Below the pieces are notes generated by a model. The model was not told the DNA's origin, did no database searches, and saw only the letters and a list, made by a program, of their open reading frames with translations. A program made the position numbers and the translations under genes. Of a stretch of 64,000 bases of DNA, positions 9,092-18,276 are shown piece by piece. Location: contig CAWJCM010000001.1 in assembly GCA_963841405.1 (NCBI GenBank), positions 349,818 to 413,817 of the forward strand, written 5' to 3'. Each line of letters begins with the position of its first letter. Position 1 is the first letter of the stretch. This stretch comes from DATBLE01 sp963841405. GTDB lineage: Bacteria > Actinomycetota > Thermoleophilia > Gaiellales > Gaiellaceae.

Positions 9092-10042
9092 GTGAGGGCC
9101 GACGATCGGCACTACTCGCTCGTCGCCGAGCTGCTCGCGAACGGCGATGTCATCCCCTTCCTCGGTGCGGGCGCGAACCTGTGCGATCGGCCGGCATCGG
9201 CCTCCTTCGCGCTTGGCCGCTTCGCACCGAGCGGCGGCGAGCTCGCAAACACCCTCGCCGAGAGCAGCCGCTATCCCGACCGGCAGGACCTCGACCTGTT
9301 GCGCGTCTCTCAGTACGTCGACGCAATCCTCGGCGAAGGGCAGCTCTACCGCTATCTGCACGCCGTCTTCGACGCCGACTATCCGCTGAGCTCGCTGCAC
9401 CGCCTCTTCGCGCGGTTGCCCCCGCTGCTTCGCGAGCACGCTCAGCCGCAGCTGCTCCTCGTGACCACGAACTACGACGACCTGGTCGAGCGGGCGCTCG
9501 CAGCGGCGGACGAGCCCTTCGACGTCGTCTGGTACGAGGCAAAGCGAGGCCCGGCACAGGGCTCCTTCCTGCACCGTCGTCCCGACGGCGAGGTCGTTCC
9601 GATCGTGCGACCGAACAAGTACCTCGGCTTCAGCCCGGAGCGAACCGTGGTTCTCAAGCTGCACGGCGCGATCGACCGCGCCGATCTGAACCGGGACAGC
9701 TACGTCATCACCGAGGACAACTACATCGACTACATGGTGGGAGGCGACGTCGGCGAGCAGATCCCCGTGTCGCTTCGCGAGCGCATGGTCTCGAGTCACT
9801 TCCTCTTCCTCGGCTACTCGATGCGGGACTGGAACCTCAGGGTCATCCTCAAGCGAATCTGGCGCGAAGAGCGGCTGCCGATGAAGTCGTGGGCCGTCCA
9901 ACGGGCGCCGAACGATGCGGGGGCGCGCGAGGTCGAGGAAGCGCTCTGGCGGGACCGAGGCGACGTCGACCTCCTGTACGTCCCGTTGCGGACGTATACC
10001 GCCCGGCTCAAGCGCGAGCTCTTTCCGCCCGGTCCCGCATGA
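9092..10042 (+). CDS. SIR2-family (SIR2_2) NADase-like effector, second copy
   Basis: SIR2-like protein of 316 aa, paralogous to the one at 2343-3263 along its whole length. It shows FLGAGANLCDRP at about 23-34, TTNYDDLVERAL, the catalytic-type His in VLKLHGAIDR at about residue 191, YVITEDNYIDYM, and FLFLGYSMRDWNLRVILK. Translation starts at GTG 9092, immediately before the homology. The stop codon overlaps the ATG of the STAND gene by 4 bases, exactly as in the first module. NAD+ hydrolysis on activation by the STAND partner is the likely role, inferred from the family. Confidence 0.88.
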   Translation: MRADDRHYSLVAELLANGDVIPFLGAGANLCDRPASASFALGRFAPSGGELANTLAESSRYPDRQDLDLLRVSQYVDAILGEGQLYRYLHAVFDADYPLSSLHRLFARLPPLLREHAQPQLLLVTTNYDDLVERALAAADEPFDVVWYEAKRGPAQGSFLHRRPDGEVVPIVRPNKYLGFSPERTVVLKLHGAIDRADLNRDSYVITEDNYIDYMVGGDVGEQIPVSLRERMVSSHFLFLGYSMRDWNLRVILKRIWREERLPMKSWAVQRAPNDAGAREVEEALWRDRGDVDLLYVPLRTYTARLKRELFPPGPA

Positions 10043-13000
10043 CGGAGACGGCGGGGCCGGCACAGCCGCTGCCACCGCCTCGGCCGGAGACACCGTATGT
10101 CGGTCTGGTCCCCTACCGTGAAGAGGACTTCGGCTTCTTCTTCGGCCGGGACGACGAACGGCGGATCGTCACCGCCAACCTCCGTGCGTCCCGCCTGACG
10201 ATCCTGTACGGCCCGAGCGGCGTCGGCAAGACCTCGCTTCTCCAGGCGGGCGTCGTCCACGACCTGCGAGACGAGGTCGTCGCCAACGCGACGGCCCGGG
10301 CCGAGCAGGTGCCGATCGCGATCTGCTCGTTCCGTGACTGGCGCGAGCATCCGCTGCCGGCGCTGATGAATGCGATGCACGACGCCGTCTGCGAGGCCTC
10401 CGGCCGTGACTACGGGGCGAGTTGGCAGCCGGGCACGTCCGTTGTCGAAACGCTGCGCTCCTGGACGCGGAGCGTGCACTCCCTGCTCGTGGTCCTCGAC
10501 CAGTTCGAGGACTACTTCCTCTATCACGGGGGCGAGAGCGGGAACGCCACGATCACCGACGGGCTTCCGGCGATCGTCAACGAGCCGAATCTGGGGGTCA
10601 ACGTCCTGCTCTCGATTCGGGAGGACGCGTGGGCGAAGCTCGATCTCTTCGAGGGGCGGATACCGCGCCTCTTCGGCAACTACGTCCGCGTCGAGCACCT
10701 GAACCGGACGGGGGCGCGCGAAGCGATCGAGCGACCCGTCGAGGCATGGAACAACCGGCTGGCGCCCCGCGAACACCGCTTCACCCTCGAGCCGGCACTG
10801 GTCGAGGCCGTGCTCGATCGCGGCGGCCTCCGGCGGGCTTGCTCTCACGCACGACGACCCGCGCGCCGATCCGACCGCGTCGAGCACCGAAGAGATCGAG
10901 GCGCCCTATCTCCAGCTCGTCATGGACCGGCTCTGGCGCGCGACGCTCGCAGCGGGCTCACGAGATCTGACCGTCGCTCGGCTCGAGGAGCTCGGTGGGC
11001 CCCAGCAGATCGTCGAGCATCACCTGCTCGAAGCTCTCGGCGCGCTCACCCCCGCCGAGCAGGCCGTCGCCGCCGACGCCTTCATCTTCCTGGTCACCCG
11101 TTCGAAGACGAAGGTCGCTCACACCGCTTCCGACCTTGCCGAATGGACGAAACGCCCCGAGCCGGAGGTCGCGGCCGTCCTCGACAAGCTCTGCCGCGGC
11201 GAGAGCGGAAGGATCCTGCGAACTGTCGCCGCCCCGGGGAGCGAGACCGGAGAGACGCGGTACGAGCTCTTCCACGATCTCCTCGCCGAGCCGATCCTCG
11301 ACTGGCGCCGAGGCTACGAGGAGAACCGAGCCCGGCGCGCGGCGTACCGGAAGTTCGCGCGTATCGGAGCGGTGCTGACTACGCTCGTCGCCGTCTTCGC
11401 CGCGCTCGGCGCCTGGGCGCTGATCCAGCGGGGCGAGGCCAAGCGCGCCACGAGTTCCGCGACGTCGCTCGCACTGGCGTCGGCCGCAAAGGACCAGGTC
11501 GGAAGACACCTGGACCTCTCCCTCCTCCTCGGTCTCGACGCGTACCGGGAGAGCCCGGGCGCAGAAGCGGCGAGCGCGATGGTGGGTGCGCTGGAGGCGG
11601 CGCGGCGCTCGGGGGCTGAGGCGATCCTGCGGGGCGACAGCAGGGGCGTTCGAGCCATAGCGTTCAGCCCCGACGGCCGCACGCTGGCGAGCGCAGACTT
11701 CAACGGCGCGATCCAGCTGTGGGACACGCGGGCCCGTCGGCAACTCGGCCCGCCGCTGCTCGGACACACCAACGAAGTCTGGAGCGTTGCCTTCAGCCCC
11801 GACGGGAACACCCTCGCGTCCGCCAGCCACGACGGGACCGTCCGCCTCTGGGAGGTGCCGTCCGGCAAGTCGCTGGGCCGCCTGCCGATCGAGAACGCCG
11901 GCGTCGTCACGAGCGTCGCGTTCAGCCCGGACGGGAGAACGCTCGCGGTCGGTGGCCAGGGCGGCAGGCTGCAGCTCTGGGACGTCCGGGAGCGGAGACC
12001 CCTCGACCCCCCGCTTCGGGGTCATACGGACCGCGTCGTGAGCGTCGCGTTCAGCCCCGACGGGCACACGCTCGCGTCGGGGAGTTTCGACCACACCGTG
12101 CGACTCTGGAACGTCGCGACGCGGACGCCGCTCGGGCCACCCCTGGTCGGTCAGCGAGGCGAGGTTGCGAGCGTCGCGTTCAGCCCGGACGGCCGCCTGC
12201 TGGTCTCGTCGAGCCTGGACGGCACCTTGCGGTTGTGGGATGTGCGCCGCCGAACACCGCTCGGACCGCCCATCCGGACTGGAACCGGCGAGATCTGGAG
12301 CGTCGCCTTCAGCCCAGACGGGCGTACGCTTGTCTCCTCGGGCTTCGACCGCACGGTTCGCCTCTGGGACACGCGGACGCGAAAGCCCGCGAGGCCTCCT
12401 TTGACCGGCCACACACTCGGAGTCGTGGGCGTCGCCTTCAGCCCTGGCGGCCGCATGCTGGCGTCAGCCGCCTACGACGGGACGGTTCGGATTTGGGACC
12501 TGCGGAGACCCGGGTTCGGACAGCCCCTCGGCCGCCACACGGGCCGCGTCACAGATGTCGTCTTCAGCCCCGACGGGCAGACACTCGCCTCGGCCGGCTT
12601 CGACGGAGCTGTCCGGGTCTGGGACGTACGGGAACACCGAGCCCTTGGACGGCTCGACGACGAGGAAGACGGCTCCTACGAGGGCCTAGCCGTCAGCCCC
12701 GACGGTGGCACGCTCGCCACGGCGGGCGACGACGGATCGGTCGAGCTTTTCGACCTTCGCAGGCACACGATGCGTGCGCGACTGCGGGGTCACAAGGGGG
12801 CCGTGCAGAGCGTCTCCTTCAGCCCCGATGGGAACACGCTCGCCTCCGCCGGGGATGACGGCAGCGTGCGGCTCTGGGACAGTCGAAGCGGCGCGCCGCT
12901 CGGCGTGATGCACGGCCACGAGGGCAGCATCTGGAGCGTTGCGTTCAGCCCTGACGGGCGCACGCTCGCGTCGGCCGGCGCGGACGGCACGGTGCGTCTG

Positions 13001-13519
13001 TGGGATGTGCGGCGTCGCAAGCTCGAGGCCCGACTCGGGGTCCGCGACACCGCCCCGTTGACCGTCGCCTTCAGCCCCGACGGACGCACCCTCGCCTCGG
13101 GCAACGTCGACGGCACCGTGCGGCTCTGGGGCGTGCGCGCACACAAGCCGCTTGGCGAACCCCTCGTAGGCCACCAGGACCGGGTGGAAAGCGTCGCCTT
13201 CAGCCCGAACGGGCAGACGCTCGCCTCGGCAAGCGACGACGGCACCGTTCGCCTCTGGGACGTGCAAGGGCACCGGGCACTGGGCGCGCCCCTCCGCGGT
13301 CACAAGGGAGCGGTTCTCGGCGTCGCATTCAGCCCGGACGGACAAACGGTCGCGAGCGGCGGTGACGACGGAACGGTCCGGTTGTGGGGACGGATTCTGT
13401 GGAGCGACCTCGCCGACCTGCGCTCGGAGGTATGCCGGCTGGTCGTCGGCAACCTGACGAAGAGCGAATGGGGCGAGCTTGCCCCAGGGCTCGCGTATCG
13501 CACAACATGCCCGACGTGA
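10039..13519 (+). CDS. nSTAND-family NTPase with 14 WD40 repeats, frameshifted near 10825
   Basis: Homologue of the STAND gene at 67-2346, but in two frames. Frame one (10039 to about 10830) encodes the FFGRD motif, Walker A GPSGVGKT at about 58-65, and LLVVLDQFEDYF. Frame two continues from about 10830 (IEAPYLQLVMDRLW) through the rest of the NTPase, a membrane span (VLTTLVAVFAALGAWALI), a linker, then 14 consecutive WD40 repeats of the VAFSPDG..LAS...DGTVRLWDVR type, enough for two 7-blade propellers. One extra base, or two missing, between about 10816 and 10834 joins the frames cleanly. All motifs on both sides are intact, so a sequencing error is as likely as real inactivation. The start is coupled to the SIR2 stop. 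Confidence 0.82.
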
Positions 13520-14326
13520 TCAGGCGAGCGCGCGCCAGTCCTCGACGGTGAGGCCGACGCCGTAGACGGAGTCGCGCCTCGGGACGTAGTAGCCGAGCTC
13601 GCGGTAGCTCGTCACCGGCGTGTAGACGGCGCCCTCGGTGTCGCTCCCGTAACAGGCGATGCAGTGGCCGCCGATGCCGGTGTTCGCGTTCCGCCAGTCC
13701 GGCTGTTGGCCGGGTTGAAGGTTGCGATAGAGCTCCACCGAGACGAGCACCTCGCCGCTCGATACCTTCGCGAGCCGGGTGTCGTCGAGCACCTGCGCGT
13801 TGATCGAGCCGACCATCCGCCGGGCGCCGCCGTCGAAGGCGGCGTCGAACTCGGCCGTGGTCTCACACTGGCCCCAGGCGCCGTCGAGGTCGAACTCGTC
13901 GACCATCGCGAGCGCCTCCGAGTAGCCGGTTCCTTCGCCGGCCGGGCGGCAGTCGCACCAGGCCTCGACCGCACCGAAGTAGGCGCGAAGCCGCGCGATC
14001 GCGTCGGCTGTATACCACTCGCGGTAGCCGGCATCAGCGGTGCAGACGGGAACCATCCACGACGGCGCCGCCAGACAGTCGAGCGGGCTCTGCGCGAGAA
14101 AGATGCGCGCCTGCGCACTCGAGACCTCGGGCGCCCGCGGCGTCAGGCCCGGATGCGTCGGGATGCTCTTGAGTTGCTCGAGGTCGGCGCCGGCCGCATA
14201 CCACGGCGTCGAGCGGTAGTCGTAGCCGGCCTGCGTCCTGACCCGCTCGAGGTAGTCGTCCCAGCTGATCGTCGTCGCCCGCGCGTTCGCGGCAGCATCG
14301 TCGAGCAGCTCCTCCTCGGTCGCCAT
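13520..14326 (-). CDS. Uncharacterised protein (268 aa), convergent with the second STAND module
   Basis: Soluble-looking acidic protein with no signal peptide or membrane span. Visible features are a Trp/Tyr-rich N-terminal region (SWDDYLERVRTQAGYDY), a pair of cysteines in AWCDCRPAG, a central VGSINAQVLDDTRLA segment, and the motif GIGGHCIACYGSD near the C-terminus, which could bind metal or hold a Cys/His active site. I do not recognise the family. Its stop touches the stop of the STAND gene (no gap), a packing that suggests both arrived on the same accessory segment. Confidence 0.6.
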   Translation of the reverse strand: MATEEELLDDAAANARATTISWDDYLERVRTQAGYDYRSTPWYAAGADLEQLKSIPTHPGLTPRAPEVSSAQARIFLAQSPLDCLAAPSWMVPVCTADAGYREWYTADAIARLRAYFGAVEAWCDCRPAGEGTGYSEALAMVDEFDLDGAWGQCETTAEFDAAFDGGARRMVGSINAQVLDDTRLAKVSSGEVLVSVELYRNLQPGQQPDWRNANTGIGGHCIACYGSDTEGAVYTPVTSYRELGYYVPRRDSVYGVGLTVEDWRALA

Positions 14327-14574
14327 CAGCGACTCCTCCCGATCGCCTCCGGCGTGCGATCGCCTCAGCAGCGCGGCACCTCAGCCGTCCAACCCGCCCA
14401 CCGAGGTCAAAGTGTAAGGGCAGAAGCGTTGTGGAGACGGTGGGACGAAAACGCTACCGGCTCGCTGTACTTCTCCCCTTATCCATCGCCACCACAGCCC
14501 GTCCAGCTTCTGGGGCGCATCGGAATCGGAGAGCGCTACCCCGTACGATCGACGCGAGCTTCGCCGAGGCGGGG

Positions 14575-15093
14575 CTAGACGTGCGCCAGGACGCGGTCGA
14601 GCGGCCGCGGGACCCGCTCGAGGTCGAGTGCCTCGACCAGGAGCACGGCGTACTTCTGCTTGCGGTTCCACATGAAGCCGTGCAGCTGTTCCTCCAGCGG
14701 CCGGGCTCGATGCGCGGGCTGCTTCTGATAGGTCCGGAACGCGCGTAGCTCGTTTTGCTGCGCGAGCACGCGCTCCGTTCTCTCCGGCCCCACCGCGCGC
14801 GTCAGCTCGTCCTCGAGGTCGCGCGTGCAGGCGTAGAACCCGATGCGCTCGAGCTCCCGGCGGTCGTCACACCCGAGCGCGCGCAAGAAGTGCCGCTCCT
14901 CCCCGACGTCGTAGAGACCTGCGAGCCGGAGATCTCTGTACCGCCCGAGGAGGCGCGGCAGGTTCCCGTAGCCGCCCATCGGCACGACGGCGACGCCCTC
15001 GCCCTGGAGGTCGCGGCCACGGCGTCGCGCGAGCGCCTCGACGGCACGGCGGTCGCTCGTGCCCTCAACGAGCACCACTGCGCGCAGCTGCAT
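14575..15093 (-). CDS. Small TOPRIM-domain protein (OLD-family type)
   Basis: A 172-aa protein whose N-terminus is a TOPRIM fold: AVVLVEGTSDRRAVEALARRR gives the catalytic Glu after the first strand, and GLYDVGEE the acidic strand that binds Mg2+. The remainder (FYACTRDLEDELTRAVG, then FMWNRKQKYAVLLVEAL) matches the stand-alone actinobacterial TOPRIM nuclease/transferase proteins related to the C-terminal half of OLD nucleases. No ATPase partner lies beside it. A DNA-cleaving or repair role is inferred from the family only. Confidence 0.7.
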   Translation of the reverse strand: MQLRAVVLVEGTSDRRAVEALARRRGRDLQGEGVAVVPMGGYGNLPRLLGRYRDLRLAGLYDVGEERHFLRALGCDDRRELERIGFYACTRDLEDELTRAVGPERTERVLAQQNELRAFRTYQKQPAHRARPLEEQLHGFMWNRKQKYAVLLVEALDLERVPRPLDRVLAHV

Positions 15094-15248
15094 AACACAT
15101 CAGATCAGGTCGACCGCCAGCGGCGCAGTGCGCGCGGACGGTCCGTCTCGACCGGCGAAGGGCGCTTCCGCTTCGGACCCGCCACGTCCCCCGAACGAGA
15201 AGCCGCAGGGGACCCAGCGGCGCGCAGCGGGCAGAGTCGATCAGGTGT

Positions 15249-15272
15249 ATATGACTAGTATAGTGACCATAT
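15249..15272 (+). promoter_or_regulatory. Promoter/operator of the Phd-VapC pair, probably leaderless
   Basis: An extended AT-rich patch stands out in GC-rich DNA. TATAGT at 15259-15264 is a good -10 hexamer six bases before the ATG, so transcription would start at or next to the start codon. ATATG at 15249 and CATAT at 15268 form a weak inverted repeat around it, a candidate site for autorepression by the antitoxin. No convincing -35 was seen. Confidence 0.45.
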
Positions 15273-15498
15273 GATCAGAAAACTGACCGCCACAGAAGCG
15301 AAGGCCAAGATCCTCGGCCTGCTGGACGAAGTCGCCGCCGGCGATGAAGTGGAGATCACCAAGCACGGACGCACCGTCGCCCGGCTGGTGCCGGCGCCCG
15401 GCCCTCAGGCCTTGAAAGGAAGCCTCGCCGACATCGCCATGACCGCCACCGACGACGAGCAGCTCTTCACCACTGGGGAAGCCTGGAACCTTCCGTGA
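15271..15498 (+). CDS. Phd/YefM-family antitoxin
   Basis: A 75-aa antitoxin. The N-terminal half has the Phd/YefM DNA-binding fold: ATEAKAKILGLLDEVAAGDEVEITKHGRTVARLVP. The C-terminal tail (about 45-75) would wrap and inhibit the toxin. The stop overlaps the toxin GTG by 4 bases. It is likely autoregulated through the AT-rich inverted repeat at its start. Confidence 0.88.
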   Translation: MIRKLTATEAKAKILGLLDEVAAGDEVEITKHGRTVARLVPAPGPQALKGSLADIAMTATDDEQLFTTGEAWNLP

Positions 15499-15887
15499 CG
15501 ACTGTCGTGCTCGACAGCCACGCCGTCCACTGGTGGTCCGCCGAACCCACGCGGATCAGCCGCACTGCAACCAGGGCGCTGAACGAAGCCGACGAACTCG
15601 CCGTCGCGGCCATCACCTGGTTCGAGCTCGGCTGGCTGGCCGAACACGACCGGGTCATCGTGACGATCCCGATCCGCTCCTGGCTCGATCAGCTCGCGGT
15701 CCAGGTGCGGACGCTCCCCCTCACCCCCGCAATCGCAGCCGCGGCTGTCGCCCTCCCCTCGTCGTTCCCCGGCGACCCAGCCGACCGCCTGATCTACGCG
15801 ACCGCAATCGAACACGGGTCGCGGCTCGTGACCAAGGACCGCAGGCTGCGCGATCATCCCCACCCCCGGCCTCTCGCGCTCTGGTAG
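15495..15887 (+). CDS. PIN-domain toxin (VapC-type)
   Basis: A 130-aa PIN-domain ribonuclease. The acidic residues are in VVLDSHAVHWW (first Asp), ITWFELGWL (Glu) and GDPADRLIYATA (third and fourth acids), the order seen in VapC toxins that cut tRNA or rRNA in an Mg2+-dependent way. Translation starts at GTG 15495, coupled to the antitoxin. The target RNA cannot be read from sequence. Confidence 0.88.
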   Translation: MTTVVLDSHAVHWWSAEPTRISRTATRALNEADELAVAAITWFELGWLAEHDRVIVTIPIRSWLDQLAVQVRTLPLTPAIAAAAVALPSSFPGDPADRLIYATAIEHGSRLVTKDRRLRDHPHPRPLALW

Positions 15888-16063
15888 TCCCGTCCACGGC
15901 CGGCCGCCGAGCTCGACGGCCACCCCTCCGGCGAGCGAATTGTTGCTCTGGAGACGGCGACGACCACAAACGTGACGTTTGCCTCTAGAGGGGGTAGAGT
16001 CCCGCGCGCAGGAAATCCGGCTCAACGGACGAGTGCCGGAACAAGCAACCGGAGGAGGCAACC

Positions 16064-16396
16064 ATGGCGGTCAAGGACGCCCTTGTTCGCGACCCAAGCA
16101 CGCCGGAGATCGTGTCGTCGCCGATCACCGATTCCCGCCTGTCGATCCCCGTCGGCCCGCTCGAGGCGAGAGAGAAGTGGGGCTACGTGTTCTGGGGGAT
16201 CCTCGGGGCGCTGATCCTCGTCACGGAGGCGCTCGCAGCGTTCTGGTCCGGCTTCCCGATCCCGACGATCTCTTGGACGACCGGGCAGATCGAGCAGAAC
16301 CACCACTGGTTCAAGCTGATCGTCGTCGCTGGGATCACGCTGATCGCCTTCCGAATCACCTTCTATCCGTGGCCGTTCAAGCGGCTCGACGACTAG
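16064..16396 (+). CDS. Small membrane protein, two TM segments (copy 1)
   Basis: A 110-aa protein with membrane spans at about 42-63 and 85-103, joined by a loop ending in NHHWFKL. It closes with ITFYPWPFKRLDD. A GGAGGAGG ribosome binding site precedes the ATG. The following gene encodes a shorter relative with the same layout and the same FYPWP ending, so this is a tandem pair. The family is unknown to me. Confidence 0.65.
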   Translation: MAVKDALVRDPSTPEIVSSPITDSRLSIPVGPLEAREKWGYVFWGILGALILVTEALAAFWSGFPIPTISWTTGQIEQNHHWFKLIVVAGITLIAFRITFYPWPFKRLDD

Positions 16397-16406
16397 GAGG
16401 CGCGTC

Positions 16407-16628
16407 GTGACCAAGCTCGAGGTCGGTTATCTGGTCTGGGGTGTGTTCGCCCTCTGCCTCTTCATCCCCGAGTGCCTCGCATACTTCGGGAAGAGCTTCA
16501 CGCCGTTCCCGGGAGCAGCTCGAACGGCGGCGAACCTCGAGGCCCGCTGGCCGCTGGCGGCGATGATCGTCCTCGCCGGGCTCGCGATCCTCGCAGTCCA
16601 CCTCGTCTTTTACCCCTGGCCGGACTAG
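16407..16628 (+). CDS. Small membrane protein, two TM segments (copy 2)
   Basis: A 73-aa protein starting at GTG, 10 bases after the stop of the previous gene and certainly in the same transcript. Spans lie at about 7-25 and 49-66. It ends VFYPWPD, like its neighbour, and both carry a central aromatic loop (FGKSFTPFPG here, FWSGFPIPTISW there), which argues for duplication. Function unknown. Confidence 0.62.
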   Translation: MTKLEVGYLVWGVFALCLFIPECLAYFGKSFTPFPGAARTAANLEARWPLAAMIVLAGLAILAVHLVFYPWPD

Positions 16629-16708
16629 AAGCCGCGCCGTCCCTCTCGAGGACTTACAGGTCGAACGGGGACAGGCCCTACAGGGCGGCGACCACCCGCA
16701 GAACGCAA

Positions 16709-16813
16709 CATGTCCCTGTTTGCAGGCATTGCCGTTGTAATTGCGACATCAAGCGAATGGACCTAACCGGACAGCTTTTGAACCTTCCGGAGGTCGTCTC
16801 CGCGGTCGTCTAG
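16709..16813 (+). pseudogene. Truncated copy of the winged-helix-like gene and its 5' block
   Basis: Bases 16709-16756 match 17813-17860 at 41 of 48 positions with no gaps, ending in GACATCAAGCGA directly before ATG in both places. The frame from 16757 encodes an 18-residue peptide (MDLTGQLLN...) whose first nine residues resemble MEENGALLN of the gene at 17861, and then stops. It is best read as a 5' remnant of a paralogue, unless the 5' block is itself a shared regulatory element in front of a real short peptide. Confidence 0.5.
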
Positions 16814-16949
16814 GCCCTGTTTCTAGGTTACGACACTTCCTCGCCTGGACCAAACGTCGCCGCCCACCGTTGCAACTTCGCGGGGCTAGGACACTCGTGC
16901 TGAGCCTGATAACTCGGAGTTCGCAGTGGGAGCTGCCTAGACTCGACAC

Positions 16950-17756
16950 GTGGATGGCGACGTCTCGCTCAGCGAGGACGAACTGATCGTTCTCCACGCG
17001 TTCAGCGAGGAGCGGTTCTCGATGGAGCAGCCGCTGTGGGAGCTCAGAGCGGCGGCGGGGTGGGCATTCTGCATCGGCGCCGACAGCTACAGCATCCGGT
17101 ACCCCTCGCTTGATCATCCGCACCACCAGCGGCTCCGGAGCGCGATCGAACACTTGGTCTCGCTGGGGCTGCTTGAACTCGTCTTCAAGTCGAACTTCCG
17201 CGGTACTGGGCGGAAGGTCAACCTCTCCGAGGCGGCCCCCGTCCTTCAAGATGGCGCGAACTGGCTCACTTACCGTGAGCGGAGTCCAGCCGACGAGTCC
17301 TACTACGAGGTGGTTCCAACCGAAGGAGCCGAGAGCGCCTACGAGCGAGGCATGAAAGAGGTCGGACGCACTCCCTTCGGCTGTTGGCCGCAGGAGTGGA
17401 CAATGGGGCAGTTCGAGACTGTCGAGGCGGAGGTGCAAGCTCTCACGGCTCCACTACGCGGCGGCGCGGACGATCCCGACAACGCCTTCTACGCCGATCT
17501 GGAACACCGGATTCGGGAACGGGGCATCGATCCCGGGTCGACTTTGCTCGCGGCGAGCGAGCCGAGAGGGTTCTCGAAGCAGCGCGGCTGGCTGGTCACC
17601 CAGGATGAACGGGTCATCGAGTTCATCCTCTCAGCCGAGACCGAGGGCGACGCCGTGCTCGAGGAGTGGAGCGACGTCGCCGCGGACTGGCACTCCTTCG
17701 AGTCGTGGTGTCGAGACCGCATTCAGGTCGCGCTCGATCTAGCGCGCCAGCGTTGA
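16950..17756 (+). CDS. Uncharacterised protein (268 aa)
   Basis: Soluble acidic protein starting at GTG 16950. The N-terminal third (about 8-95) looks helical with a HHQRLRSAIEHLVSLGLLELVF segment that resembles a winged-helix core. The rest is mixed alpha/beta with Trp-rich stretches (RGWLVTQDERVIEFIL, DVAADWHSFESWCRDR). No signal peptide or membrane span. I do not recognise the family. It lies between the two 48-bp related blocks at 16709 and 17813. Confidence 0.6.
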   Translation: MDGDVSLSEDELIVLHAFSEERFSMEQPLWELRAAAGWAFCIGADSYSIRYPSLDHPHHQRLRSAIEHLVSLGLLELVFKSNFRGTGRKVNLSEAAPVLQDGANWLTYRERSPADESYYEVVPTEGAESAYERGMKEVGRTPFGCWPQEWTMGQFETVEAEVQALTAPLRGGADDPDNAFYADLEHRIRERGIDPGSTLLAASEPRGFSKQRGWLVTQDERVIEFILSAETEGDAVLEEWSDVAADWHSFESWCRDRIQVALDLARQR

Positions 17757-17812
17757 CCCGCTCACACAGGGTTCGAGACCTCTTGTCTCGCACCGAGCGA
17801 TCGGTACACCGG

Positions 17813-17860
17813 CATGTGCCGGTTTCCAGGCACTTCCGTTGTAGTTGTGACATCAAGCGA
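17813..17860 (+). promoter_or_regulatory. Conserved 48-bp block before the winged-helix-like gene
   Basis: This block repeats at 16709-16756 with 41 of 48 identical bases and identical spacing to an ATG. It begins CATGT and ends GTGACATCAAGCGA immediately before the start codon, with no Shine-Dalgarno sequence. It may be a promoter with a leaderless or near-leaderless transcript, or simply the 5' part of a duplicated gene unit. Confidence 0.4.
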
Positions 17861-18190
17861 ATGGAAGAAAACGGGGCACTCTTGAACCGCGACCGGCTCG
17901 CCACGGCGCACCGGTTGGTTCGCTCGTTCACCACCAGGGCAGTGCCGGAGACCCAGTCGCATAGCCGAATCCGTCCTCGGGCCGGGGCCGTCCAGGCCGT
18001 GGTGCTTCGGGCACTCGCGGAAGCCGACCGACCGGTCCGCGCCCGCGAAATCCACCAAATCGCCGAGAAACTCGCCGGAACACCGCTTTCCTGGAACACC
18101 GTCAAGGACTGCCTGCACAAGAACGCCCGGCGACCCGACAGTCTGGTCGAACGGGTGAGTTATGGCCGGTACCGCATAGCGAAGGACTGA
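17861..18190 (+). CDS. Small winged-helix-like protein (109 aa)
   Basis: Residues 40-109 read as a compact wHTH: VVLRALAEADRPVRAREIHQ, then LSWNTVKDCLHKNA as a probable recognition helix, then SLVERVSYGRYRIA as the wing. The layout resembles HARE-HTH or MarR-like wings, tentatively. Residues 1-38 are basic and probably disordered. The ATG at 17861 ends the conserved 48-bp block. Related, degraded sequences lie at 16757 and 18982. It may regulate transcription of itself or of a neighbour. Confidence 0.6.
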   Translation: MEENGALLNRDRLATAHRLVRSFTTRAVPETQSHSRIRPRAGAVQAVVLRALAEADRPVRAREIHQIAEKLAGTPLSWNTVKDCLHKNARRPDSLVERVSYGRYRIAKD

Positions 18191-18276
18191 CTCGGCGGCG
18201 CCGAGCGCAGCAACGGGGGGCGTGCTCGGCCAGCGGATTGAGCGCGCCCGGTACGTGCTGCGGTACGGTGCGCCGG

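Noticed and set aside
8420..10093. Minus-strand open frame of 557 codons
   Set aside because: Antisense to the secreted protein and the SIR2 gene, both of which have firm motifs; its sequence is compositionally odd.
10958..12412. Minus-strand open frame opposite the WD40 repeats
   Set aside because: Its periodic sequence is the reverse reading of WD40-coding repeats, not an independent protein.
11640..13400. Regular DNA periodicity that looks like a tandem repeat or CRISPR-like array
   Set aside because: The period of about 126 bases corresponds to WD40 protein repeats with diverged DNA, not exact direct repeats with unique spacers.
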